64,000 nt of DNA, from assembly GCF_050624435.1 (NCBI RefSeq), contig NC_134532.1:122048070-122112069 (forward strand). Reading direction: 5' to 3'. A program made the position numbers and the translations under genes. This document shows, in pieces, positions 11,701 through 26,700 of the stretch (within the stretch, counting starts at the first letter, position 1; each line of letters starts with the position of its first letter). This stretch comes from Tenrec ecaudatus. Its lineage: Eukaryota > Chordata > Mammalia > Afrosoricida > Tenrecidae. The notes under the pieces are model-generated. The model ran no database searches and had not been told where the DNA came from. It saw only the letters and a program-made list of their open reading frames with translations.

Positions 11701-14700
11701 TGTATTCTTTTCTTAACTGTGGATCTTCACACAGATATGTTTGGCCGTGCCCAATTATTTACTTCTAGGACATTTATTTTTTATTTTTTTAAACCCTTTG
11801 GTGAAGATAAAGAAGGTTTGAAATCTTTTGGTGAGATTGGAAAAGAGGGTTTGATCATTCAGAAAGAAGTTCATAGTAAAAATGTGGCCAACACATGTAG
11901 TTGGTAACATGATCAAGGCATAGTCAGTATGAATGGTAATTACGCATGACTGAAAATTTAGGTAAATGAATAGGAGGTGGTAGCCTCTCAAAACAGGAAT
12001 GGTACTGGGCTGAGCCAAGCTTTTGTAGTATGCCATTTTCCTGCTAGGCCAGCATCTAGCAACTCACTCTGAATAAGTGCACTCAGTGGCATCTCCTAGG
12101 AAGGTTCTCACTGATCACAGTGAATTTTTTCATAGAAGCAGTTTCACTTGGACCACATTTTTTGTGATGGCCAATTTAAGAGAATAGTGTATGGCTGTGA
12201 AATTTTGTTTCCTGCTCCGGGAAAATGCCTCAGAAGCAGTTGTGATGTTGAACACACCATACAAGGACAGTGCTATGGGAAAAACTCAAGTAGATGAGTG
12301 GTTCTCTCGTTTCAAAAAAGATGAAATGTCGATTGATGACAAACCTCGTTCTGTTCATCAACTTCTGGAACGGATGAAAATGTCGCCTTGCCATGCCTTT
12401 GGAGCTGTCTTCATCAGGTCAAACTTGTTAAGCAAGCTTTCTATTTTGAGGCTCTAGAAAGATTGCATAACAGTGTGCAACAAAAAGGCTTGATTTGTGG
12501 CAGATGGGGGACTGGTTTTGCTACCATAACATTGCATCTGCTTACACAGTCATGTCATTGCACCAGTTTTGGGCAAGAAACAGCATGCCTGCCTCCACAC
12601 ACCTTACTCACCTGATCTCACTCTGTGTGACTTCTTTTTGTTTCCACGAATGAAGAGGGACATGAAAAGACAGCAATTGATGTTATGGAAAAGGTGAAGA
12701 AAAAACAAGGGAGGTGATGTCAACGATCCAAACAAATGAGTTTGAAAAATGTTTCCAAGAATGGAATTGGAGATTTGACAAATGTAATGGAGAGTATTTG
12801 AAGGTTGATGAGGTTGTTTTGTAAATATATATATACATATACATATCTTGGGGGGGGTGGATTCCGGTTTGGGGGGAATGCCCCTTGTATATTTGAAACA
12901 TTTCTTAATGCATACTGTTTTCTGGTGATGAGAACTCTGAAGAATTTCTCCACTGGTATATGATCAAAAATTTAGTAAAAGGAAAATATGGTAGAATGGG
13001 ACAGTAGTAAGTATTCCTGAAATAATTGCTTCTCCTTTCAGCCTATTTTCTCTCTGTAATAATTCTTAGCTTTATCACCATTCTCTGTAGGACTTTAAAT
13101 TCCAGCCTCCCTCCTTACACTATCCCAGCAAAATCCTTTCCTGAGATACCTTTTTTTCTTGCCCAGCTCTCTGTGTTCTGAAAGTACCAATACCTAATCA
13201 TTTTAGGGCAGTGGCTCTCCACCTTCCTAATGCGCGACCCTTTAATACAGTTCCTCATGTCATGCTGACCCCCCAACCAGAACATTATTTTCGTTGCTAC
13301 TTCATAAGTGCAATTTTGCAACTGTTAAGAATTGGGTGAACTCTGTGAAAGGGTTATTCGACACCCCCCCCCCCCCGAAAGGGGTGGCGACCCACAGGTT
13401 GAGAACCACTGTTTTACAGGATCCATCCAGTATGTAATGAACCATCAGGTGCATCCAAACCAAAGATGACTACGATTATTAAATATTTACTTATAACTTT
13501 ATCTCATGTTCTCTATTCAGATAGTGCCTGTCACATTTCTAGCTCAATTTCTTGTCTCAATTTCTTCTACCTTTAGTTCTCTTCTTTCCTAAGTTGACTT
13601 TCGGTGCCAACAACATTGTAAAACCATATTCATTGTCATTGGTCTTAACATGACTTTCCATCTATCCATCCATACGTTCATTCATCCAGTCAACTAACCA
13701 ACCAACCAACACGTATGATAAGGAAACCTAGAAGAGAAGTCAAAAACAGTAGGCAATTGAAGTACCTTGTGATCGTAGTTGAGAGAGAGCTCAATGCAAA
13801 GGGCCTTTAGAGTATATAAAAGAGACATAAACTTCGTCCGGAAGAGTTGGGGTTGTTGAAGAAAGGAAGCGCTAAGCTGAGATCTAAAAACTGTAGAAAG
13901 TGGCTAAGCAAGAACGAAGGGAGACAGGAGTATTCTGGGCATAAAAAGATTATTTGCAAGCACCAAAATGCTTCCAAGAAAATGGAATGAAACGAGGTTG
14001 GGATTTTTCCATGAACTTTGTTAAAGCCCCTGGCGTCAGAGGCAAATAGAAGAGCATGGGTTGTCTAGAGTCTGAAGGGTCTCCTTTATTGATTGTCCTT
14101 CTGAGACCGCAAGAGTTTTCAAGTCAGACAAAGTGAAGTTTAAATCCTTGCTAGTGAGGCTGGTCATATCATCCTGTTTAAAATAGTAGGCCTTGCTTCC
14201 CATTCCCCATTTTCCTTTGCCACTTTATTTTCCCCAAAATACATAACACCACCTAATATGTACTTTGTACTTTGTATAGTTACTTATTGGCTGCCCCAGG
14301 CCCACTTGTAAATTTAAAGTGAATGGAGATCTGTCTGTTTTATTCACTGTTCTAGCGTCAGTAAGTTTTCATTAAAAAATTAAGTCATAGGGGCAGAAGG
14401 GTTACATGTCGGTTACAAACCATACGGTCAGCAGTTTGTAGCCACCAGTGGCTCCACAGGAGAAAAAGGACACTTTCTCCTCCCATAGAGAGTTCGTCTC
14501 AGGAACCCCCAAGAGCAGGTCTAGCCTGCCCTATCAGTTGCTCTGCGCCAGAATTGACATGATAGCAGTGAGCTTGGTTCGGTTTGGTTTAGTTTTTAGC
14601 TAGTGTTAGTTATGCTATGTTTGTCAATTTACTTAACCACTGGGAACTTATGTTTGCTCATTGATTAAGTAAGAGTCTTGGCTACCCAGTAAGGTGTAAA

Positions 14701-17700
14701 TCAAATAATTTGTGCCAAATAATGACGACACAGTTTCATAATTCTCTTGGAAGTCACTGTCATCAAATATATTCTAAAGTACAGATTTGTAAAGTGTTTT
14801 AGAAAGTTAATGAGCATTTCATATATTGCCTTAACATCGTAATAGGGTCTGAGTAAGCAGCCTGTAATCAGTTAACAATTCTGCAGCAAAATATACAAAT
14901 ATGTGCCTCCTTTTTGCCTGTGGAAAAATTCCATTATCTTTTCAGACCATTCTCCCATGACTCTGTTGAAGCCCTGTCGTATTTATATTTAATAGGTGAT
15001 ATGAAGACTAGAGTACCTTCCTGTCTGTTCAGGTTAAGATTTTTGCCTCAAGTCAGGTTTTTGCAGTCAAAGAGTTAAAGAATAACTTTCATTTTTCAGA
15101 GCTTTATGGATTTTGCAACATGGATATGGGATTGTGGACCTGTGCCTGACACACAGTAGGTGTTCTATAAATGCCTGCCACCCACATTTTTCCTATCACA
15201 TTGCCTCTGAATACCTCTAGGAGAATGGGTCTCTCTTCAAAGGCAGGGACTGTTCTCTGTTTTGTTCACTGATGTACCCCCGGTGCCTCTGTCTGGGACA
15301 TAGTTGGTGCTCAATAAATGTTAGTGATAAATATAAGCCATGTCAAGTTCTTGAAATAAAATGGGTGTATATTAGTAGTACTTACGTCTTTAAAGTGGAT
15401 CGAATTATTACTGTAAAGTATCACAGCGCACACTTTTGTTGAGGTGATTATAAGAAATGGTGTACAATCTTACCTGTGCCATCCCACTTTTCTCCTTGTT
15501 CTATAACACACGACTGATGGTTTGTATCATTGAAGGAGAGCTGTTTCATTTATTCAAAAAGTATCCCTTTAAAATACGTTTTTTAAAAGTATTTACTGAG
15601 TGCCTACATGTGCCAGGCATTTTGATGGCTAGTAGGTGCAGTAATGAAAGAAGACCTTGTCCCTGTTGGAAAACTTGGAGTTAATCTTGGCAATTCTTTT
15701 GCTGCCAGTGAACAATTATGCTTCATATCCTTTTACCTGTTGCTGCCTCTGTCATCAAGCCACCCCTGCATGAAACACATTTCAAATCACCAAGTCTACC
15801 ACACATGTACGGACACACACGTACACACACACACACACAAAATGTTCTACATGAACTGTGCAATGTAGTGAGTGGAAATTATTGGCATCCAAAAGTATTT
15901 AATGTTCTCTGCTCGATTCAGAATATCTCCTCTCTACTTCTGTCAACATTATCAGTCAAATATCTAAGAATATGTAACTAAATTTTAAGAATGTGTTCAG
16001 CATAATGAAACAAATATTTTTGAGTTGCTTGGTCTAGTTTATTATGAGATTCTATATTTTTCAGAGAGCAACATAGGCAAATGTTGGCCTGAATTCATGT
16101 GATTTACCGTTTAAGCCATAGGCTCACCCATAGGCTCATCCATAGGCACTAACCTATTGTTTTGATACTAGTTTGCATTACATGACAACAAAACTCTTGG
16201 GATGTGATGTATATTAATCTTCGGCTGTGATTTATCTGTGAGGATTTGAGAACCTCTTTATGTAGTTAAGAGTGCTGTGAAACTGTTTCCATGCTCTAAT
16301 TTTAGTGATAGCGTGGGCTGTGTCCTTCACGCACACTTACTATGGGCTTGGCCCGGCTTCTTCCCAGTTGTGATCAATTGCATGAAGGGCAGTCTCCTGC
16401 CCAGCTGTCCTGAGACTGGGACGCATTTGGAGGAATGGTCTGGTGTTCAGGCAAGTAAAACATACTACCCCTTAAAAGGCGCAGCGCTCATCTAATGTCC
16501 AGACAACAACTCATAGTTCTTGAGACGATTCTAATGAAGTAAAATCTAGACCTAGTACTTGACGTTCGTCCTGGAAATTTACATTGTAACACACTCTCTT
16601 GTTCACAGCATAAACAAATGTAAAAATTACTATGAAGTACTTGGAGTTACAAAAGATGCTGGTGATGAAGATTTGAAAAAAGCTTATAGAAAACTTGCTT
16701 TGAAGTTTCATCCAGATAAAAACCATGCACCTGGAGCAACTGATGCTTTTAAAAGTAAAGTAAACCTTTTAAAGCAATTTCACTAAGCTCTTTTTAGAAT
16801 CCATTTTGCCATGTTTCGGAATCTTAAATTCTGCTTTGGACGGGTGCATATAGGAACCGGCGTAGGCAGGGGTCTTCAAAATGTCAGAATAATCATTTTA
16901 GTGCAGCTTGGCTTCGCAAAAGCAACATGTTAATCTTAGCAAAGCCTCCAAGTAACTTCCGAATGCTACCCGTGCATGCTTCCTAGTTCCCCAAACGCAG
17001 GTGATATGCTGCTTCTGCATGAGCTCCTAGCCTGCTGCCATCTTGTTCTGAGCGAACTAAAAGTAAAATAGAGTGCCTACAAGTTTTAAGTTATTAGAGA
17101 TCCTCTTGCTCAGCTTTCTTAGACATTTTATTAACTCAGGCCAATTTTTGTATTTCTTATACATGGTTCTAACTAATGTGGGTTTTTTTTTCCTTTTGAA
17201 CAATTAGTTTCTCTCCTCGTTCCTCTATTTGTCTTTCTCTTCTTTATCTCAGTCGTCTGCATTTTTTGTCACTTTAGTAAATTAATGTCAGAGAATGGGT
17301 TTGGTCATTTCATCTGTTGTTACTTATATTTTATTCATCATAGCTAACTTGTAGCTCCTAGTAAAATGTTTCAGTGTTCGATTGTTCATGCTTATAAGTT
17401 TGGCATTCATAGAGCTAACATATAATATTTATGGCAAAGCGCTAGAGTCTTAGAATAACAGAAAGGGATATTCATTCTTAAGATGTTCCCAAAAGTTAAG
17501 TTATATTGATCTTTCAAACACATATTGTTCAGTTATTTTCAAAAGAGCATTTTTCTTGAAGTTCCCAGTGACATAACATGGGGAAGTTATCCGAATATTA
17601 CAAGAAAAGCAGCGTCCAAGTGCTGCTGGTGGCAGCAAACCAGTGCTGGCTGAGGACCTTCATCGGGGCTGCCTGTGCCCTGACTTAAAAGTTGCATTTT

Positions 17701-20700
17701 AAAGTACGGGGCAAATTTTTTATATTCAAGACACTAATTTCTAGATCACCTTTCCGTCAGCTCAGTGACTATGTATGTACATAAAATTGTGCCATTATTT
17801 CGTTTAACTCAAATACATGCCTTCCATTATTAAACAAAAGCGACATAGCTAACAGCACTCAGGTTGATTTCTAAATTACTTACAGTTGGAAATTTTTCAA
17901 ATAGAATAAATATTTATTTTTGCTTGTTTCACTTCTGGAGTTGAAATTCCAAAAAGTGTTTAGCTTCCATAAATAAATATGAAGTACTTTGCGTATATGC
18001 AGTCACCGAGTTACTAGGTTAAGTAACCAAAATCTTTGAATAACAAATTTCTTTGCCTTTATTCTACCTCCGCTACTCCTCTAAATTTTACTCACTTTAT
18101 AAACTAAAAGCATTTCATTTAACATGTTGGATGCTTTTTAAATGTTTAGAAGTATTTTGTCAATGGATTATTTACATTGGAGAATGCTATGGTAATCTGC
18201 TTCCATAAAGATTTACATCCTTGGAAACCTGGCAGGCCAGTCCTTCTCTGCTCGGTAGAATTGCACTACAATAGCTTAGTTTGGTTTCTGCCAACCGGTG
18301 GGATGAGGGTTACTCTGATAGCAGTTTGTAGCCTGCTAGGTGATTTCAGTATTAATTCTTGATTATTGTTAACATTAAGTTACTTCTTTCTCCCACTTCT
18401 GTATTGAAGTCATGTTAGCATTATTGGTACATTAAATGTGTGTACCTATATTTCTACAGAGTGTGTTGCATTTTGAAGAGGTGAGCAGTGTGAATGTCAT
18501 CCCAGGAAGCCAGCTAGACTCTCAGAAGGGGTTTTACAAGGTAGTTATGCTTTGGTGTGGTACATTTCAGAGCTTTTTACTCTGCTTTGCAAGTCTCCAA
18601 ACTTAACTATCATTGTGCCTGGATAGAGCTGTCTCTGGAGGAGAGGCTCGCATTATTCAATGCACAGGAGGTTATCTGTAAATCAGAATGCCAATTTACT
18701 AATCCCAAAGAGGATCAAAATCGGGAGGTAGTTGATGAGCCCAATTTTTTATTCAGTGGAAATAACCTAGCCAACTCAAGTTGTAATCCACAGAAGCTTG
18801 ATGAGTTAAGGTAGTTAATTAGGAGATGTTACAGCTAGTGTCATCACACAGTGATGGCAGTTTGCAGTCATTCAACACACTGGATATTTGAATTCTCTCA
18901 TTTTGTTTCTAGCCACTCAATCTTGACTTTCAGCTTTGGCATACCAAACAGGTTGTCTCTAATCTGTTTATCATCTGCATAGTGTTGTCTTCTATATAAA
19001 AGTTAATATTAATAAAGCACAGAAGATGGGAAATACTTGCTTTGCATTTTCTTCAAGAATAAAGAAAGGGAGAATTGGTTTACAGACTTAAGTTAGATAG
19101 AAGAGACATTTGTATGTATTTTAGGAGTCTATGGAGAAATAGAAGCAGATAGGTAGATACATAAGTAGGTATATATATATATGTGTGTATGCTGTTAGAT
19201 GCCGTTGAGTCCATTTTGATACTTGACAGCCCGCATGACAAAATAGACCATCCCTATAGGGTTTTCTAGGTTGAAATCTTTAAGGGAGCGGATGGGGTTT
19301 TTAACCCACAGAGCCCCACTTGGGGTGGGGGAAACGGTTCAAACCACCATTCTTTTGCTTAATAGCCGAGTACATAGATGTTGTGCTGCCCGGGCAAAAC
19401 AAAGAACAGTGAATGGAATCCCACCTCCCGGGGTAGGTATTGTAGAGAGAGAGAGAGAGAAAATAGGATACGGTCTCTTCTTCAAAGAGATTGTCATTCA
19501 TAAAGGAGAGACAACTCTTGCATAGAACATTCACAATAATGGGAATGCCTAACACTTACTAGTTTTATAGTTTGTTCTGTCTTTTGTTGTTATGAAAAAT
19601 GGTGTGAAGTAGGAGACCACCTTCGTACTCCGTTCACAAAATGAGAAAATAGAGCCTCAGAGATAGTAACTGATTTGCCCAAGATCTCCCAGAAAACTGA
19701 ATATAATGAAGTTCTTAAAATACAGTAGCAAGATATCTGATGAAAACCCAGCAGGATAAAGGAGGATTATAAGTAGAGTGATTAGAGAAGACTTCATATA
19801 ATCGATGAACATTGCGAGTTTAAGAAATGAGTATAACTGTATGGTGAGGGCAGAGAGGAGGTGTCAACGGTCTGGCCGTGACTGTGAGGTAAGCAATTTA
19901 AGAGTACCAAGAATTTCCACTGGCTGGAAGGTGGAATAGATAATTTCTTCCCTATTTTTCTCTCTAAGTACTTCTGAAAACCCTGATCTTATACAAGAAA
20001 ACAGATATGAGAAGACTGAAAAGTACAGGGACAAGGATACACAATAGCCAAAGTGAAGTTTTAGAACTGATAAAACTAACCAAACAAAAACAAAATAAAC
20101 TGTCAGCGGATGGGATAAACAGAGAAAAGAATCAATGACTCAGATGATGGAACAATAGACAGAAAATAGACCAAACAAGTAGACTTAGACTCATGGGATT
20201 GAAACCAAAGAAATAGCACCCATTGCCATTGGACTATTGAAAGAAGGGAAAGGGTAGAGCTGAAAGAGTCCTCAAAGAAATAAAGGCTTAAACTCCCTTC
20301 AGTTCTGTAAGATTGTAGGACACAAGACAAATATTCACAAATTATCCTGGCATTTCCATATATTATTATTTATAATCACTTTTTAAAAAGCAATACGTTT
20401 TTAAGTCTCCTAAAATTGATATACAGGTTTGATATAATTTCTACCAATATTGCAGCCAGACTTTTTTTGTGACTAGAAGCAAGCTTCTTCTAAAAGTTAT
20501 ATATACAGACAAAATAACTCCAATAGCTAATATAATTTATTAAAAGAATAGAGTGAAAAATAGCGAATGCACCCAATTTTAAAATTTACTAGCAAGGGTC
20601 TTACAAAAATTTATGGGGAAAAAACTTATCTTTTAATCCCAGTTTTCCATGAGCTTTTTTGGAAGCCCCTTCTATACAGTTGCAGTTATTAAACTGTGTG

Positions 20701-23700
20701 ATATTGGTTGTAGGACAGATATACATGTATATACTGTGTGATATTGGTGGTAGGACAGATATACATGTGTATTGATTGGTAGTAGGACAGATACACATGT
20801 ATATTGATGTATATTCTTGGAATACAGAACCAAGAAGACCTGTACAAATGTGTCCAAAGAATTTTTGACAAAAGTATGAAAGCATTTCAGTAGAAGATAG
20901 CCTTTTCAACAAATAGTGTTGAAGTAGGTGGACAGTGATAGAAAAACAACTTTGACCTAAATCTCCCACTTCATATAAAAATTACTCAAAATGTATCATC
21001 AATGTAAATGTAAAGTACAACTTTGTAACTTTTAGCAAAAATCACAGGAGCTAATCATATGGCTAGCCAAAGATTTCTTAGACTTGACACCAAAAGCATA
21101 CTTCAAAACAGGAAAAGTTAGTAAATTAGATTTAATTAAAATGAAGCGTTTACTCTGAAAGACTCTTAAAAGAATGAGAAGATAGGCTATAGGGTAGGAG
21201 AAGATATCTACCAATCACATAATTGACAAAAGACTAGTATCGAGGATATGTAAATTAAAAACCCAAAATTTAATAGGAAAAAAAAACCTAATTAGAAATG
21301 GGCAAAAGACCTTACACTGAAGACAATATATACAACATTAAGACAAAATGGATATTACTTTCTTTCGAAGCAGTTATGCGGACTTAAGCTGTCTAGTATA
21401 AAATACTTGTATTGGGAGATAATATGTGTACATGGAATAAATGCATATTATATTGGCCAGTCTTCTATCATATATAAAGTTTGCTTACCAACTATTACTT
21501 ACTTTTCAGAGATTGGAAATGCTTATGCTGTTTTAAGCAACCCAGAAAAACGAAAACAGTATGACCTCACAGGCAATGAAGAACAAGGTTGTAATCATCA
21601 GAACAATGGACGATTTAATTTCCATAGAGGTTGTGAAGCTGATATAACTCCAGAAGACTTATTTAATATCTTCTTTGGTGGTGGATTTTCTTCAGGTACT
21701 TCAGTGTTCAATTATTGAATTATTCAATTATATGAAGCTAGGAATTCCCAATTAGGCTGTTCAGAGATTGGTATTTCTTCCCTGATTTTTTTTTTCCTTT
21801 TCAAGTTTTACATCCTGGGATGATTTTTCCTAAAATTGGAAATGAAAACAGGAGTAGAATTATTACCTTTCTATAGCCCATTTTTCCCCCCAAAACACAT
21901 TTTTTCTTATTTATCTACTGTTCCTATACTGTAAAAACCACACATGGGTAACATTAACAAACAGACATTTATTTATCCTGCAATTTAGGGAGCTAGTGGT
22001 CTGAGTACAGAGCATTGGCTCTGGAGGAAGGTCCTTGCCCCTCCGCCCCTGCGTCTTGGCATCTATCCTCCCTCTCTGCTCTGCTCCCTTGTTCAGTCTC
22101 TGATAGTTCACAGGACAGCTCATCCGTATCTTCCAGCCAGTCCAGATGTTTACTATTGATGCTGAATCTCCTCCAGGTGCTTCCACTTTTCAGGTATCTG
22201 TTACAGTAGCCCATACTCTCCCGTGGAGTCGGTTTTAGTTATCTGATGCCAGACATACCACAAGTGGCTGGCTTGCTCAAACAACTGTATGCAGTTGGAA
22301 TTCACGGTGTCTGTTCTAGGCCAAGTCTCTCTCCTCTAGAGGCCCTTGTCCTTCAGCTTTTACTTCCTGGTCCCTTAGAGGTATCCCTATGTCTTGGTGT
22401 CTACCTTGTCCATCTCTACTCTGATCCCTTGTTAAATTCCTTTTATATTCTCAATAAGAGACTGTTTCAAGACACACTGTACAGTAATCTTGCCTCACCA
22501 ATATAGCAAAGGCAGCCTACTAGCAAATGGGATTACCAGCACAGGCACAGAGGCTAGACTTCACAGCACAGATCTTCAGGGAACATCACCTAATGTATAA
22601 CACTGTTTTATACTTTATAGAAGACTAAAGAGAGGGCATGGAAGTAAGAAATCCACAAACACTGTTTTAGACAAACCCTGTTATAGGGGAGCTATCCTGT
22701 GCCCTGGAAGATTATTTGATGCAGATTCTGTAGAGCTCTCTGTAGATACTTTATTAATATTATTATAGATTGTTAATTTGGAATTTATTTTAAAGGTTCT
22801 TCTTCCCATTAAAATTGTAGATAGTTGACTTCAGAGTATCTAAAAAAGTTTAAATTAATATAAAAATAACTATTAATGTAAAATTAGGCTTGTTGCAATT
22901 GATGTGTGGAATGTTATAAGAGCTCCCCTCCACCCCGCCCCCAAAAAGGATTTAATTAAAAAAAAAAGAAAGAGATGGGTGAAAGGACGATTAAGTGATA
23001 ATGTATTACATTTTAACCTAAAAAATAAATAAAGAATTATTTGAGTTAGACTACCAGTGTGAATTATCGAAGCAGTATTGCCTAAATAAAAAGATTTTGT
23101 AGTACTGACATAAGTACTATTAAACTCTATTACATTTATTTGAATAGAAATTGATTTTCTCTAAGTTAAAATTAGAGCCCCAATCTAGCTTGTATTTATT
23201 TAAGGTGCTAAATTAACCATTTCCCTTAAAAGTAGGACAAGCTTTATGAGTGTAGTAATAGAATTTGGCCTGGCAGGCTTCCAAATATTATTGAGAAAGA
23301 ACGTGAGTGTTAAGAGGAAAGCTTATAAAGTAATCTTGAAGGAAAGCGAATGTATAGGTAGAAATCAATGATGGAAAATATAAACTGTATTTTGGCATAT
23401 TTCAGATGCATAACTCCTGTCATTGAAAAGCTATTAACACGAATAATTTTGACAGAAAGTATTCTAGGAAGAATTTTATATCTTTCAGGTAACAGTTAAT
23501 TCAGCTTTGAATAGCTGAATTGCGTACTCCCTGCTTGGCATTAGCAGTTATGTGCTCATGTAACTAACCAGAGTATTGGTGACACAATCACTAAAGGTGC
23601 TGTAGAAGGCAGACCTGGCCTCAGCTTTCAGAGGATCTCAGTCTTTAAAATCCTGGGACGCAGTTCCACTCTGCACACCGATTGCCGCCTAAGTCAGAGT

Positions 23701-26700
23701 CAACTAATCGCAAATTGATTTGCAGTTCATTTGTCGGTTATGGCACAGTTATTTTGTCAGCCTTGTCTAGCTGGTCCTGATGTGTAAAATAACTTGAGTA
23801 TACATCAGGAAGAGAATGTTTGAATAAATTGTAGTATACCAAAACATAGTTTATTATAGAGCTTTTTTAAATAATGACCTTGATCTCTTATCTCTTGATT
23901 TCTAAAGATATTATCTATGCATTGTTAAGTGTAAAGAGTAAAGTTTAAGACTAATGATCCAATGGTTGCCAAAGTAAGCAACAAAACAAAATCCTTCCTG
24001 ATTAGGAAGGAGCTCTTCTTGCTTCTGTGCAGGAGAAGGGGGAAAGTGTAAGATGAATTATTTCTGTTTTTATCTAGACTTGACTCAAATGGAGAGAGGA
24101 TAATAGCACTCACTGTTCTACATTAACAAACATGATTTTTGAATTTAAGGATAATATGGTTTTGACTTATTTTTCTAATGTCATTTTTAATTTCATAGGT
24201 AGTGTACATTCATTTTCAAATGGAAGAGCTGGTTTTAGCCATCAGCATCAACATCGACATAGTGGACATGAAAGAGAAGAAGAAAGAGGCGATGTATGTT
24301 TATGATATTATTAGAAATTTTAAAAGGACTTACTTTCAGCCCAGGAAAGATAATTAGAATTGTCCTAAAATAAAGGAAAATGCTTTAGGAAGTAATGAGT
24401 TAAACTGAAGTGTTCAATAGAAACTAAAAAAAAAAACTTTAGGAATTCGGCTTTGATAGCTGATTTGTGGGACCAGTATAGGGTGGTGGTTATACAATAT
24501 GATCTTTCAAATTTGGTTATCTTTGATTCTAATGAAAATATAAGGGCCCCCTTCTCCCCCCAAAACAGAAAAAAATCCTCTGGGCAGAACTTTCGTAGTA
24601 TGCATTTTTCTGATTGGCCAGCATCCAGCAACTCCCTCTGAGTTAGTGCACCCAGTGGCATCACCTGGGAAGGTTCTCTCTGCTCACAGTGAATTTTTTC
24701 TGATAAGCAGTTTCACTAAAACATCCTTTTTTTTGCAATGGCAAATTTATTAGAACAGCATGTGACTAAAATTTTGTTTCCTGCTTGGGAAAAATGCCAC
24801 AGAAACTGTTGTGATGTTGAACACAGCTTACAAGAACAGCACTATGAAAAAACCCAAGTGTGCAAGTGTTCCTCTTATTTCAAAAACGCTGAAATGTCAA
24901 TTGATGACAAGCCTCCTGGATGTTCGCCAGTTTCCCACATGGCTGAAAATGTCGACAAATTCATGCACTTGTGCTCGAAGACTGACGATGGACCAGTAAC
25001 GAGGTGAAGAAGTTATCTGGACTATCTTGAAACTCAGTTCATTACATTTTAATGGAAGATTTGGGAAGGAGAAAGGTCGCTACGAAATTTGTGCTTTGGG
25101 TTCTGACTGACATTGAGTGGAAACATGCCGTCCTTTGAAAGGACAACTCCAAAGCAACCTTTTTCCCAAGGTCATTACTGGTGACGAGAAATGGTGCTTT
25201 TCTTACAACCGCAAAACCAAGCATCATTCAAGCCAGTGGGAGGTGACATCATCACTTCACAAAAAAATGCTCGTCAAATCAAAGATCAAGATGATGCTCA
25301 TTTGTTTTTTTGATGTGAGGTGGGTAGTACATTTGGAGTTTGTTCCACCAGGTCAAACTGTTAATGAAGCTCCCTGCTTAGAGGTTCTGAAAAGATTGCA
25401 TAAGAGTGTGCCACCAAAAAAGCCCTCATTTGAGGCAGACGGGACTGGTTTGCTATCACGACAATGCACTTGCTCACGCAGCCATCTCAGTGCTTTGGCA
25501 AAATTAACAGCATGCCTCTCTCGCCCCATGCACCTTACCTGACCTTACTCCATGCGACTTCTTTCTATTTCCACAAAGGAAGAGGGACCCAAAAGGACAG
25601 TGATTTGACGACATAGAAGAAAAATACGGGGAGGTGCTGTCAGCCATCCAAACAAATGAGTTTGAAAAATGTTTCCAAGAATGGAATCGCAGATTTGACA
25701 AATGTATTAAATGTCATGGAGAGTACTTTGAGTTTTGGGGGAGGATACTCCTTTGTATGCCTGTAGCATGCATGCATTTTTGAAGATTCTAAGTTCAAAA
25801 TCAGTAATCAGAAACTTAAATTGGAAGTAATTTTTCTTGTTTTAATGCCAACTCTGACTCATAGCAACCCTGTGTGCAATTAAGTTCATTATAATTACAC
25901 CTACTTGCAGAAAGCGCCTAAATTACGTGAGGCGTCGATATAAATGGGAAGAGCATTGGACTGCAAGTAAAAAGGCTTGCTTGTAGCCCTGCTATTCACC
26001 AACCCCGTACCTCGGCCCGAAAACCACGGAAAACTAGTGTTGCCGCCTGCTTCATATGCATAGTGTCTGTGTAAGGAAAAGAGAAACTTCTTTTTAAAGG
26101 GAGATTAACCTCTGGGTTTTCCAAATCAGAAAAGCCTGCAGAGTTGCATTACTAAGAGAGATCTTTGGGGGATTAGGGAGGCCTGGTGGCGTAGTGAGTT
26201 ACGAATTGGGCTTTTAACCACAAGCTGGCGGTTCAAATCCATCAGCTGCTCTGTAGGCGAAGGATGAAGCTCTCTATTCTCTTAAACAGTTGCCGTCTCA
26301 GAAACCCACAGGAGCAGTTCCAGCCTGTTCTGTAGGGTTACTGAGTCGATTTGACTTGATGACAGTGAGTTTTTTGAGATTGGTTCTTTGAGGCAGATTT
26401 AAAAGTACTGGGCCAGGTGATCTCTAATGCCCTTTCTTGCCTCAAAAAGTCTATGACACCCTTTGGATTACTGACAGCTACAATTATATTATAATTTGTT
26501 ACTCTTTGTTTTGTATAGGGTGGTTTTTCTGTGTTTATCCAGCTGATGCCCATTATTGTATTGATCCTTGTATCACTATTAAGCCAGTTGATGGTCTCCA
26601 ACCCTCCTTATTCCTTATACCCCAGATCGTAAGTAGCTAAGCAAACTTCTACCAAAATGAATGGTTGCTCTTTTCTTATTAGCGCCCTTTAAAAGGCTTT

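Larger units (their letters stand above)
19960..21340 (+). mobile_element. L1 LINE ORF2 3' remnant
   Basis: Sense-strand words of the L1 ORF2 C-terminal region appear in order: AGCACAGGGACAAGG-like (about 20025), GCCTTTTCAACAAATAGTGT (20901-20920), TTCTTAGACTTGACACCAAA (21072-21091), GAGAAGATATCTACCAATCA (21198-21217) and GAAATGGGCAAAAGACCTTA (21295-21314). Many frameshifts are present. A hairpin MITE and a 40-bp minisatellite lie inside it. It sits in DNAJB14 intron 3 in the same sense as the gene. Confidence 0.7.

Noticed and set aside
15718..15981. 87-codon His/Thr-rich reading frame
   Set aside because: It translates a CA microsatellite and has no exon signals.
20694..20803. CRISPR-like array
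   Set aside because: Units are contiguous, without spacers, and the genome is mammalian. It is a minisatellite.
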